Source of the DNA: Lutacidiplasma sp049802875
Lineage (GTDB): Archaea > Thermoplasmatota > Thermoplasmata > Lutacidiplasmatales > UBA184
Direction: 5' to 3'
Assembly (NCBI GenBank): GCA_049802875.1
Contig: JBARNH010000005.1
Coordinates: forward strand, 1 to 64,000
DNA length: 64,000 nucleotides
Position 1 is the stretch's first letter. Every line of letters starts with the position of its first letter. The notes below the pieces were generated by a model. It searched no databases. It saw only the letters and a list, made by a program, of their open reading frames with translations, and was not told where the DNA came from. Below, piece after piece: positions 57,009-64,000 of the stretch. Both the position numbers and the translations under genes were made by a program.

Positions 57009-58717
57009 CGCGAACCGAAGTCCGAGAGATGTCGTTGTACCTTTCGTCGGGCGGACTCGGCGGTTTCATCGGCCCCCGCCGGCCCGGCCGCGCCGCTCCG
57101 GTGCTCCGCCGCCTTCGCCGAGCCGGCGACCGCAGAAACTCGAGCGCCGACCGGAGGTTCGAGGAGTCGAAGAACGATAGCGGACTCGGGTTCGGAGTCG
57201 GTGAGGTAGCCTACCTCGTCCGCGGAGAGGTCGAGCTCCCGCGCGATGGCTCGCGCCGCCCCTTCCGACGGCGCAGCGTTCCGACGGCCCCGGACCGCGC
57301 CGAAGAGGCTCTCGAGAAACGGGAGCACCGTTTCGCGGGACTTGGCCCGCGAGAGGTGCAGCCGTGCGCCGGACTTCCGCACCACCGACTCCCGTACCGC
57401 GCGGACGAACCGCGAACGCCCCATGTCCCCCAGGAAGCGGGGGAATTGAGCGCGTCCGGCGACCGGGACCGGCGCATCTCGGATTTCCAGTCCGACGCCC
57501 CCGGTCTGCAGCTCGGAGGCGTAGCTCCAGAGTCCCCAGACCCGGTAGCGCCGGGCCCGTGCGAGGGCCCGATCGGCCGCCGCGAGCCGGTCGAACGCCG
57601 CCGCGCGGTGCGGGGCATCCGGGGCGAAGTGCGGCAGGTTCTCTTCGATCCAGGGAAACAGGTCGTCGGGAGTCGCATCCAATCGGTCCCGTATCTCCAC
57701 CGAGCGGTAGAAGCGAGACGTCGAGAGCACTTCTTCCGTGACCTCCGCAAAGTCCGCCGCCATGTCTCGCGACCCCAGGAGCGCGAGTTGGAGCGGTCCG
57801 CGGGGCACCGGAGAGATCGCGTCCAGATCATTGAGCGCCGCCCGCACGTCGCCGTGCGCGCGACGTACGATCGCCTCGATCGCCCCCGCCGCGAGGTCGA
57901 GACCTTCGGTACGGGCGATCTCCTCGAGGCGCGGGGCAAGTTCCCGGTCCCGAAGCCGGTAGAATCGAACGCGCGCGACCGCCGTCCGAAAAATCGGCGA
58001 ATATCGGGTCAGCGTGCGGTCGTCGTTGACCGTCAGTACGAGCGGTTGCCGAGTCGACCGGACGAGCCGCGTGATCGCGGCGAGGCCACCTCGGTCGGAG
58101 ATGTCCCGAGGTCGGGTGGACCCCTTCCAGTCGTCGATGTCTCGTCGCGCGGGCGGGAGGCGTGCCCATGCATGATTGCCGGGGGAACGGGGGACGTTCT
58201 CCCACGACTCGAATGCGGAAGGTTTGGCGGTCGCGCTCAGCCCCCACGCGGCGTTCAGCGCCGCGACCGTCCCGTATCGGCCCCGAAGGAACTCCCGCAA
58301 GATCGGGGGGGCGGCCGTCGTCCGAGCGGACTCCGTGGCCCGCCCGCTCAAGGAGTCGGCCTCGTCGAGCAGTATCAGCGCCCGCGCAGGGCCCCGACTG
58401 TGCGGGACCTCCAAGAGGGTGTGAGAGATCGAAGCACGTCCCGCGACCTGATCGATCGCTCGCTCGTTCCGCGCGTCCGAGGCGTTCATCTCGACCACGG
58501 ACCAGCCGAAGTCGGCCGCCAACGCCAATGCAGCGCTCGTCTTGCCGACTCCCGGGGGCCCGGAGAGCAGGGCCGCGCGTTGGGCGGGCGGCCCCCCCGT
58601 TCGCCACTGCTCGGCCCACTCCTGGAGCTGGGCTCGCGCCTGAGGATTGCCGATCACCTCACCGAGCCGGGTGGGCCGGAGCCGTTCCGACAACGGCAGG
58701 CGCGCGCTCGGCGACAC
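57005..58717 (-). CDS. rfcL: Replication factor C large subunit with an unusual insertion
   Basis: A 570-aa clamp loader subunit. Walker A is SGPPGVGKTSAA (52-63), Walker B ILLDEAD (115-121) and sensor 1 LVLTVND. A short C-terminal tail follows the collar region. About 80 extra residues (about 127-208) interrupt the core between LSGRATESAR and RGGLAAITRLVRSTRQP; other archaeal RFC-L proteins run straight through here. The insert contains RYGTVAALNAAWGL, FESWENVPRSPG and PARRDIDDW, which recall a segment of family-42 glycosidases. GTG 58717 lies about 25 nt after a minus-strand GCTTAAG box. RFC loads PCNA onto primed DNA. Confidence 0.9.
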   Translation of the reverse strand: MSPSARLPLSERLRPTRLGEVIGNPQARAQLQEWAEQWRTGGPPAQRAALLSGPPGVGKTSAALALAADFGWSVVEMNASDARNERAIDQVAGRASISHTLLEVPHSRGPARALILLDEADSLSGRATESARTTAAPPILREFLRGRYGTVAALNAAWGLSATAKPSAFESWENVPRSPGNHAWARLPPARRDIDDWKGSTRPRDISDRGGLAAITRLVRSTRQPLVLTVNDDRTLTRYSPIFRTAVARVRFYRLRDRELAPRLEEIARTEGLDLAAGAIEAIVRRAHGDVRAALNDLDAISPVPRGPLQLALLGSRDMAADFAEVTEEVLSTSRFYRSVEIRDRLDATPDDLFPWIEENLPHFAPDAPHRAAAFDRLAAADRALARARRYRVWGLWSYASELQTGGVGLEIRDAPVPVAGRAQFPRFLGDMGRSRFVRAVRESVVRKSGARLHLSRAKSRETVLPFLESLFGAVRGRRNAAPSEGAARAIARELDLSADEVGYLTDSEPESAIVLRLLEPPVGARVSAVAGSAKAAEHRSGAAGPAGADETAESARRKVQRHLSDFGSR

Positions 58718-58738
58718 TCTGGGGGTAGGGCGGGTCGG

Positions 58739-58745
58739 GCTTAAG
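58739..58745 (-). promoter_or_regulatory. TATA-like box of rfcL
   Basis: CTTAAGC is centred about 25 nt upstream of the GTG at 58717. It decides against the upstream in-frame codons to 58996. Confidence 0.5.
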
Positions 58746-58817
58746 TCGTCCCTCGTGGCGCGCTCAGCCGGTTCCGCGAGCCGACCAAAACGCTGAGTAG
58801 GGTCCGCCCCTCGCAGG

Positions 58818-59801
58818 GTGTTCGAGGTCGACGTGGCAGCGCCCGGGGGGTCCCGCATATCCCGACGGCCGGTCCCGGGAACCGTACAGTCCGCGTCGTC
58901 GATCGGTTTTCGCATCGACGTGCCCTTCACCGCGCCTCCCTCGGCGGACCAGCGAGCGATCGCGCTCCTCGCGCAGGCCCGTTCGTTCGGAGTCACTACG
59001 TTCGACGTCGCTCCGGGAACCGGTTCCGGTAGAGCCGAACGCCTGATCGCCGCCGCCTTCCCTACCGCCGACCCCGACCTCCTCGTCTTGGTCGGTCGCT
59101 CCCTCGCGTCGCTCGCGTCCGACGGTACTTCGGACCATCCCCCCTCGGACGGGGCCTTCGTGGAACGGTTGCGGTCGTCGATCCTCGACTCTACGAACCG
59201 ATTGCATCCTCAGGGCGTCGGGTTGCTGGAATGGCGCCAAGACCCCGACTCCTCGGTGAGGTTGCGGGAGGTCATCGACGCTCTCGACCGCCTTCGTTCG
59301 GAAGGCGCCGTCGGAGGCTGGGTCCTTCATGTCCCTCCGAACGGATCCCTGACCGGCGCGGCACCGGACGAGATCGGAAAACGAGTTACGCTCCTCTCGG
59401 GAGCATTCTCCCCCCTCGACCGGCGGCTGCTGTTCCCGATCTCGGAGCGGGCGTCGGAAGGCCCTACCGGGTTCCTCGCCCGGGACCCGTTCGGGAGCGG
59501 GAGGCTCGACGGCACCCGGTTCGCCGGGTCCGCGACCCATCGTCGCCCCGACGTGCGGCCCGACTCGGTGCGGGAGCTCCAGCGAGAGTTCGACCCCGTC
59601 CTCCGGCTGGGGTTCCTGACCGAGGGTCGTCGCCGAACGTTGGCCCAAGCGGCGCTTCGGTTCGTGCTCCACTGGCCCTGGGTTTGCTCCTGCATCGTTC
59701 CCATCCCGTCCCCCGAAAGGATGGACGAGCTGACCCTTACCGAATCCACGCCCCCCCTCTCCGAGGGGGAGGTCGATCGCATCCTCGCGCTCGCGTCCTG
59801 A
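58818..59801 (+). CDS. Degenerate aldo/keto-reductase-like protein
   Basis: A 327-aa protein with the AKR barrel pattern. ALLAQARSFGVTTFDVAPGTGSGRAERLIAAAF corresponds to the Asp/Tyr segment, DALDRLRSEGAVGGWVLH to the middle and TLAQAALRFVLHWPWVCSCIVPIPSPERMDEL to the cofactor end. The Asp remains, but the Tyr position falls in APGTG. The Lys segment reads VLVGRSL, and the His segment reads VGLLEWRQD. At least three of four catalytic residues therefore appear lost. It may be a pseudoenzyme or have gained another role. The GTG start at 58818 gives the full barrel. Confidence 0.65.
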   Translation: MFEVDVAAPGGSRISRRPVPGTVQSASSIGFRIDVPFTAPPSADQRAIALLAQARSFGVTTFDVAPGTGSGRAERLIAAAFPTADPDLLVLVGRSLASLASDGTSDHPPSDGAFVERLRSSILDSTNRLHPQGVGLLEWRQDPDSSVRLREVIDALDRLRSEGAVGGWVLHVPPNGSLTGAAPDEIGKRVTLLSGAFSPLDRRLLFPISERASEGPTGFLARDPFGSGRLDGTRFAGSATHRRPDVRPDSVRELQREFDPVLRLGFLTEGRRRTLAQAALRFVLHWPWVCSCIVPIPSPERMDELTLTESTPPLSEGEVDRILALAS

Positions 59802-59862
59802 CGGTCCGTGGCGCGACGGGAATCGAAAACGGGCTGAAATACCGGCGCGGGATTACAGAACT

Positions 59863-60324
59863 ATGATTGCCGTAGGCGAGGCCGCCCCGTCGTTCGTCGG
59901 GACGACCGCGGAGGGGGCTCCACTTGACCTCGGGACGTTGCGCGGGCGACCGTTCGTTCTCTACTTTTACCCGAAAGCGAACACCACTGGGTGTACCATG
60001 GAGGCGCGGGGATTCTCCGAGAATTATTCGGAGCTTCAGAAGGCCGGGATCTCCGTGGTCGGCGTCAGCGTCGATTCCGTCGAGGAGCAGAAGAGTTTCG
60101 CGCAAAAGTGCGGTGTTCCGTTCCCGCTGGTCGCGGACCGGGACCGGTCGATCGCCAAGCAGTATGGGGTCCTCGGACTCCTCGGGTTCGCCAAGCGGGT
60201 TACGTTCTTCGTCGGCGCCGACGGCCGGGTCGCGGAAGTGGTTCAGGGGATGATGCCGGGCCCCCACGTTCGACGGGCGCTCGAACGAGCGCGCGCCCCG
60301 CCGGGGGCGGCGGCACCGCCCTAG
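59863..60324 (+). CDS. bcp: Peroxiredoxin, Bcp/PrxQ type
   Basis: A 153-aa thiol peroxidase. FVLYFYPKANTTGCTMEARGF holds the peroxidatic cysteine (about residue 44) after the conserved T-T-G. The resolving cysteine typical of some PrxQ proteins, five residues later, is absent (it reads EARGF). A later C near QKCGVPFPL may substitute. VVGVSVDSVEEQKSF and FFVGADGRV complete the fold. It converges with the dodecin gene with a 4-nt overlap. Confidence 0.93.
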   Translation: MIAVGEAAPSFVGTTAEGAPLDLGTLRGRPFVLYFYPKANTTGCTMEARGFSENYSELQKAGISVVGVSVDSVEEQKSFAQKCGVPFPLVADRDRSIAKQYGVLGLLGFAKRVTFFVGADGRVAEVVQGMMPGPHVRRALERARAPPGAAAPP

Positions 60325-60518
60325 TCGAGGTCGAAGTAGATCTTCACCGTGGCGTGGTACTCGGTGACCTTCTGGTCCTTGACCACGCCTTCGAGCTCCG
60401 AGACTCGGAACCAACGGAGGTTCCGCACGGTCTTCGCCGCCGTGTCCACCGCATTCTGGGCCGCGTGCGCGAACCCATCTTTCGACGTTCCCACCACTTC
60501 CGTCACTTTCTGCACCAT
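60321..60518 (-). CDS. Dodecin
   Basis: A 65-aa flavin-binding dodecamer subunit. The whole family pattern is visible (VQKVTEVVGTSKDGFAHAAQNAVDTAAKTVRNLRWFRVSELEGVV..., ending YHATVKIYFDLD), including the flavin-stacking Trp in LRWFRV. Dodecins store or buffer flavins. A TATA-like box (minus GCTATAGG, 60552-60559) lies about 37 nt before the ATG. Confidence 0.93.
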   Translation of the reverse strand: MVQKVTEVVGTSKDGFAHAAQNAVDTAAKTVRNLRWFRVSELEGVVKDQKVTEYHATVKIYFDLD

Positions 60519-60652
60519 CGTCGCGCCTCGTTCGGGTCGAAACTCCCGTGCCCTATAGCTCCCTCCGTTCGGCCTCGCAGGAGACCCGCCGCCGGGCGAG
60601 CGACCGAACCGTCGCTCGGAGAGAGGAGGTACGGAACTCGGGGCGCGACGGT

Positions 60653-61138
60653 TCAGGACGGCATATCGGCGTTGATCGTGACGAACATCGTGAGCGTGAC
60701 GCCGGGGCTCGAGGGGGCCCGGAAGTCAAGTTGGAACGACGCGTCGTCCAGGAGCGCCGGAATCGTTACCGGCAGGACGGGCGTGGTGCCGGTCAGGGTG
60801 AACGGCGCTTCGACCGAGATCGAGTAGATTGGGTGGGAGTTGTTGTCGTAGTTCTCCAGGATCAACGGCACGGTGAACGCGGCGCCCCCGGCGACACTGT
60901 AGGGGTATCCGTTGGCGATCCCCGTGTAGTTGAATGTATTCGGCCCGAACCACCCGTATCCACTGGAATTCGTGCCCTGGTCGAGCGTGAAATCGATCTG
61001 GTTCACCTCCACGGGGGCAGGCGGGGCGGCACCGGGGAGGACGAGATAGCCGAGAGCGATCAGCGAAAGCAGAACGAGGAGGATGATGGTCGCGACGGCG
61101 ACCACGATCGTCCAGAGGTGCCGCCGCTTGACCTTCAC
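60653..61138 (-). CDS. Secreted single-helix-anchored protein, pilin-neighbour
   Basis: A 161-aa protein with a short basic N-terminus (VKVKRRHLW), one hydrophobic helix of about 25 residues and a beta-rich exterior domain containing three N-x-S/T sites. GTG 61138 is the start. No class III signal-peptidase site is evident, so it is not clearly a pilin. It lies 111 nt downstream of a type IV pilin-like gene on the same strand and may share its function at the cell surface. Not recognised as a named family. Confidence 0.6.
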   Translation of the reverse strand: MKVKRRHLWTIVVAVATIILLVLLSLIALGYLVLPGAAPPAPVEVNQIDFTLDQGTNSSGYGWFGPNTFNYTGIANGYPYSVAGGAAFTVPLILENYDNNSHPIYSISVEAPFTLTGTTPVLPVTIPALLDDASFQLDFRAPSSPGVTLTMFVTINADMPS

Positions 61139-61249
61139 CGCGTCACCTCGGTGTGAGCGCGGGGAAAAGCGCCCGCACGGCAAGGGTTCGGGTACGCCCG
61201 AGGGACCCTCGGCCCCGCGCGAGGAGGTTCGGAAGACGGGAGAGGACGA

Positions 61250-62023
61250 TCACGAGGACGGGGGAGCCAGCGAATAAACGGGGATCGACGCGAGTGAGGT
61301 GACAGGGCTCCCAGTGTACTCCAGATTGATCGTGCAGGAGCCGGGGTTCGTGAAGCACCAGGGAGGGGCGCCGTGGTAATCGTCTCCGTCCAGGCAGGGC
61401 TTGTGAGCTACATGGTTGTTGCAGTCATTGGCCGTGTCGCCGTAATCGAGAGGATAGCCCCCGTTGTGGATGTACAACAGGAAGGTGTCCCCCGCCTGCA
61501 AGGTATCGGTTTGGCTGGAGACCGGGATGAAGAGACCGAGGCGGTTGTAGTACGTCGAGAACGACCCACCGCCGTACCCCCCGGCGTGGAAACTCGCGCA
61601 CCAGCCGAGGGTTGGCGCGCCGGCGGGCGGACTCGAGGTGAGCCCCGGGAACCAGGTCATTTCGGCGAGGCTCCCCTGAACGAGCACCGTCGAGTTGCCT
61701 CCCGTGCTCGAATTATCGCAGATGAAAGAGAATTCGATCGCGGACAGAGGGATATTGGTCGGGGAGACGCTGGAGATAATGATCTGGGTGGTGTTCAGCA
61801 ACGAGTACGTGCCGTCGCCCGGGGTGTCCGTCCCATCTCCCCACACCGGGTTGCTTCCTCCCGAGTGGATGACGAAGCTCACGGTCGGAGGCGAAGGGGG
61901 CGTGATGAATTTGAACGAGAATAGGAGCGTGAAGATGACGAGCGTCATCGCCAGCAACAGGATCGTGGCGATGATCGGCGCCACCCCCCGAGCGCCACCG
62001 CGGCGCCACCGGCGATTCGACAT
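61250..62023 (-). CDS. Archaeal type IV pilin-like protein
   Basis: A 257-aa protein (ATG 62023; ATG 62035 adds four residues). The N-terminus reads MSNRRWRRGGARG then VAPIIATILLLAMTLVIFTLLF, the archaeal prepilin layout with peptidase cleavage expected after the ARG glycine and the hydrophobic helix used for assembly. The exterior domain is rich in Ser, Thr, Gly and Tyr, with several cysteines (CDNSS, GWCASF, NDCNNH, KPCLDG, PWCF, SCTI) that may form disulfides. A minus-strand GATTATC element about 26 nt upstream supports ATG 62023. Adhesion or pilus structure is likely. Confidence 0.8.
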   Translation of the reverse strand: MSNRRWRRGGARGVAPIIATILLLAMTLVIFTLLFSFKFITPPSPPTVSFVIHSGGSNPVWGDGTDTPGDGTYSLLNTTQIIISSVSPTNIPLSAIEFSFICDNSSTGGNSTVLVQGSLAEMTWFPGLTSSPPAGAPTLGWCASFHAGGYGGGSFSTYYNRLGLFIPVSSQTDTLQAGDTFLLYIHNGGYPLDYGDTANDCNNHVAHKPCLDGDDYHGAPPWCFTNPGSCTINLEYTGSPVTSLASIPVYSLAPPSS

Positions 62024-62035
62024 CCACGTATTCAT

Positions 62036-62463
62036 CCGTATTGGAGATAATCAACCTTACGGTGGCGAGGCTCCGATTTACCTCGGGCGGTCCGGTTATC
62101 GATCGGCCATCGGAGCCCAACTTCTCAGGGGATGCACCCGACGACCCACGACCTTACTGTCCGGTCCCTCGGAACGATTCCTCACGTGGCCCGCCTCTAA
62201 GCGTACGGCTTCCCCGCGTCCTTCGGCCGGGAGGTACCGCCGGGCGAAACCAATCTCCGAACGGCGACTCCGGCTGCTCCCTCGAGCCCAACCCGTGCGC
62301 GGCTCCCCCGCAGCGCGGCCCCTCGAGCGAGGACCTAAGGACAGGTCGCTGTTGGGATTCGCAGATTCGGACGAGAGGTGAGAAACCCGGTGACGAGACA
62401 AGCTCGCGAACGGGCGCCACGGATCCAGCGACAGACGGATCGATTTCTGAGAACGATTTCTCG
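62036..62463. other. 428-nt gap with no recognised gene
   Basis: It contains the pilin promoter region near 62046-62056 and, at its other end, the repeated octamer CGATTTCT (about 62442 and 62454) just after the M13 peptidase stop. No protein-like frame or known RNA was recognised on either strand. Confidence 0.4.
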
Positions 62464-64000
62464 CTACCAGATGGTGACCTGCCGGCGCGGACTCTGGCGC
62501 ATGGCCGACCCGTAGGGGATGTCGAAGGCGGCCCAGAATTCCGGGAGGTTCGCGAGGGCCCCGTTGACTCGATAACGGGGCGGGGAGTGGGGGTTGGTGG
62601 CGACCATCAATCGCAACGTCTCGTCCCGCAAGTTCGCGCGCCAGATTTGACCGTAAGAGATGAAAAAGCGCTGCTCGGGGGTGAACCCGTCGATCGATCT
62701 CGAGTTCGATCGTCCGTCCGCGAGGCGCCGCGAGAGCGCCTCGAACGCGATGCTGACCCCGCCGAGGTCGGCGATGTTCTCCCCCGCTGTGAGCGCCCCA
62801 TTGAGTTTGAGGCCGGGAAGCGGTTCAAATCGGGAGTACTGGGCGATGATCTTGCGGGCGCGCGCCCGGAACTCCTTGGCGTCGGCCGGGCTCCACCAGT
62901 CACGTAGGTTTCCGGTCGCGTCGAACTTACGCCCCTGGTCGTCGAACCCGTGCGTGATCTCATGGCCGATGACCGTCGCGATCCCCCCGTAGTTTACCGC
63001 GTCGTCCATCGACGGGTCGAACATCGGCGGCTGCAAGATCCCTGCCGGGAAGAAGATTTGATTCTGGGTCGGCCGGAAGTAGGCATTGACGGTGGGGGGA
63101 GTCATGCGCCACTCGTTGCGATCCACAGGGCCCCCGATTCTCGCGAAGTTCCTCGCGATCTCGAAGGCTCGTGCCCGTCGAACGTTGCCGAAGTGGTCTG
63201 TCGGAGAGATTCGGAGTCTGGCATAACTCCGGTACCGCGAGGGGTGGCCGATGTTCGCTGTGAAGCGGTCGAGCTTCGCGATCGCTCGTCGCCGAGTCGT
63301 GGCGGTCATCCACGGAACGCGATCGAGGCGGGCGCGGAATACTGCTCGGACATCCTCGACCAAGTCGAGCACCCGAACGCGGGTCTGTGGAGGAAAGTAA
63401 CGCGCCACGTACAACCGGCCGAGCGCTTCGCCAAGCCATCGATCGACGAGGTTCGCCGCGCGCTTCCAAGGTGGCTCCGGCCGCTCCTGACCGAGCAGTC
63501 GCCGATGGAAGAACTCGAAGTTCTCGCGCTCGGCGCGAGGATGCAGGTATGGGGCGCTATCGTGAAGGAGATGCCAACGAAGGTACGTCTTCCAGTCGCG
63601 AAGCGAGACCGTGCCGAGCAGACGGTTCACCGCATCGAAAAATTCCGGCTGGCCGACCACCACGGAGGAGAGCCGCGATATCCCTCGTGACCGGAAGTAC
63701 TCCGCCCACCGTAGGCGCGGGTATCGCCGAATGAGCTCTTTCGGTGTGAACCGATGGTAGTTCTTGTGCGGATCGCGGAGGTCGACCCGCTTACGGCTCG
63801 CCCGCGCGAGCGCCGTCTCGATCGAGAGGACGACGGCCATTGAGTCCCGCGCCCGGGCGGGGCTCTCTCCGGCCGAAGTGAGGACCCCCAGAATGTGGCG
63901 GCGGTACTCTGCCCGACGCACGGAGTATCGGTCGAGAAGGTAGTAGTCCCGGTCCGGGAGCGAGAGCCCGCCTTGAGAGAGGTAGAGGGCGTAGACGGAG
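62464..64000 (-). CDS. M13-family zinc metallopeptidase, 5' end beyond the window
   Basis: The last 512 codons of a neprilysin-like peptidase. The zinc motif is IGHEITHGFDDQG with the third ligand in ENIADLGG, and the family's NAYFRPTQNQIFFPAGILQPP precedes it. Upstream of the GTG at 63921 the frame continues to the window edge (YALYLSQGGLSLPDRDYYLLDRYS), matching the family's N-terminal lobe, so that GTG is not the start. The usual C-terminal CxxW ends here as QVTIW without cysteine. It would cleave peptides; the location cannot be judged without the N-terminus. Confidence 0.93.
   Translation of the reverse strand, partial: SVYALYLSQGGLSLPDRDYYLLDRYSVRRAEYRRHILGVLTSAGESPARARDSMAVVLSIETALARASRKRVDLRDPHKNYHRFTPKELIRRYPRLRWAEYFRSRGISRLSSVVVGQPEFFDAVNRLLGTVSLRDWKTYLRWHLLHDSAPYLHPRAERENFEFFHRRLLGQERPEPPWKRAANLVDRWLGEALGRLYVARYFPPQTRVRVLDLVEDVRAVFRARLDRVPWMTATTRRRAIAKLDRFTANIGHPSRYRSYARLRISPTDHFGNVRRARAFEIARNFARIGGPVDRNEWRMTPPTVNAYFRPTQNQIFFPAGILQPPMFDPSMDDAVNYGGIATVIGHEITHGFDDQGRKFDATGNLRDWWSPADAKEFRARARKIIAQYSRFEPLPGLKLNGALTAGENIADLGGVSIAFEALSRRLADGRSNSRSIDGFTPEQRFFISYGQIWRANLRDETLRLMVATNPHSPPRYRVNGALANLPEFWAAFDIPYGSAMRQSPRRQVTIW

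Noticed and set aside
63901..63921. M13 peptidase start at 63921
   Set aside because: Family-typical sequence continues upstream to the window edge, so the gene is truncated by the window, not started there.
1..64000. CRISPR arrays, insertion sequences, prophage or integrated elements
   Set aside because: No regularly spaced direct repeats, transposase, integrase or phage structural genes were seen on reading the window.

Overview
The window looks like a piece of a high-GC archaeal chromosome, most likely from the Thermoplasmatota. The evidence is established family knowledge combined with what is seen. It encodes deoxyhypusine synthase, an archaeal PyrB/PyrI pair, Mre11-Rad50, an RFC large subunit, ABCE1/Rli1, MptA, a Dph6-type ligase and a type IV pilin with an archaeal N-terminus. 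It also carries an archaeal-pattern RNase P RNA and a C/D box sRNA. Many genes have a TATA-like box 22-30 nt upstream of a start codon (leaderless or near-leaderless transcripts), and GTG starts are common. No CRISPR array, insertion sequence, integrase, phage gene, tRNA or rRNA was recognised; the region reads as core chromosome rather than a mobile island. The species cannot be named from the sequence alone.

Layout. 1-7 kb: two large STAND-type P-loop ATPases with TPR-like tails flank deoxyhypusine synthase and a molybdopterin oxidoreductase. 7-13 kb: a pyrB-pyrI-GDT1 operon, a drug/metabolite exporter and small zinc-ribbon genes. 12-16 kb: a two-component system (PAS-PAS histidine kinase, DUF981 membrane protein, receiver-DUF835-HTH regulator) and a divergent receiver-like protein that lacks the phospho-acceptor. 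16-21 kb: GNAT, alcohol dehydrogenase, a toroid protein, RNase P RNA (minus strand), a HisA-like barrel and a C/D sRNA. 21-29 kb: an ABC exporter, bacterial-type ThrRS, a K+-independent H+-pyrophosphatase, a 13-codon cysteine-rich micro-ORF and two tandem SDR reductases. 29-37 kb: Mre11-Rad50, an aldo/keto reductase, and a ferredoxin with a B12-binding radical SAM enzyme.

37-46 kb is the most coherent block, a sulfur and Fe-S island. It holds sufU and sufD (divergent), sufB, sufS and sufC, then a SufR-like [4Fe-4S]-sensing repressor. The repressor heads an operon of cysteine synthase, a JAMM (Mec+-like) peptidase and a three-domain CysO/MoaD-MoeB/ThiF-rhodanese fusion. This resembles the CysO-thiocarboxylate route to cysteine known from Mycobacterium. 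Here, however, the carrier is fused in front of its own E1 enzyme and the whole set sits behind the Fe-S sensor. A 12-nt sequence is shared by the sufD and sufR/sufC control regions, and a 16-bp inverted repeat sits between the sufD TATA box and its start codon; both are candidate regulatory sites.

46-64 kb: a long minus-strand run (mptA, two MacB-like permeases, ATPase, ABCE1, PH-like protein), then sufT-GNAT-DUF1684, marC and osmC. An rfcL-dph6 pair follows, with an unusual ~80-residue insertion in RFC-L. The window ends with a degenerate aldo/keto reductase, peroxiredoxin, dodecin, two secreted or pilin-like proteins, and an M13 metallopeptidase cut by the window edge.
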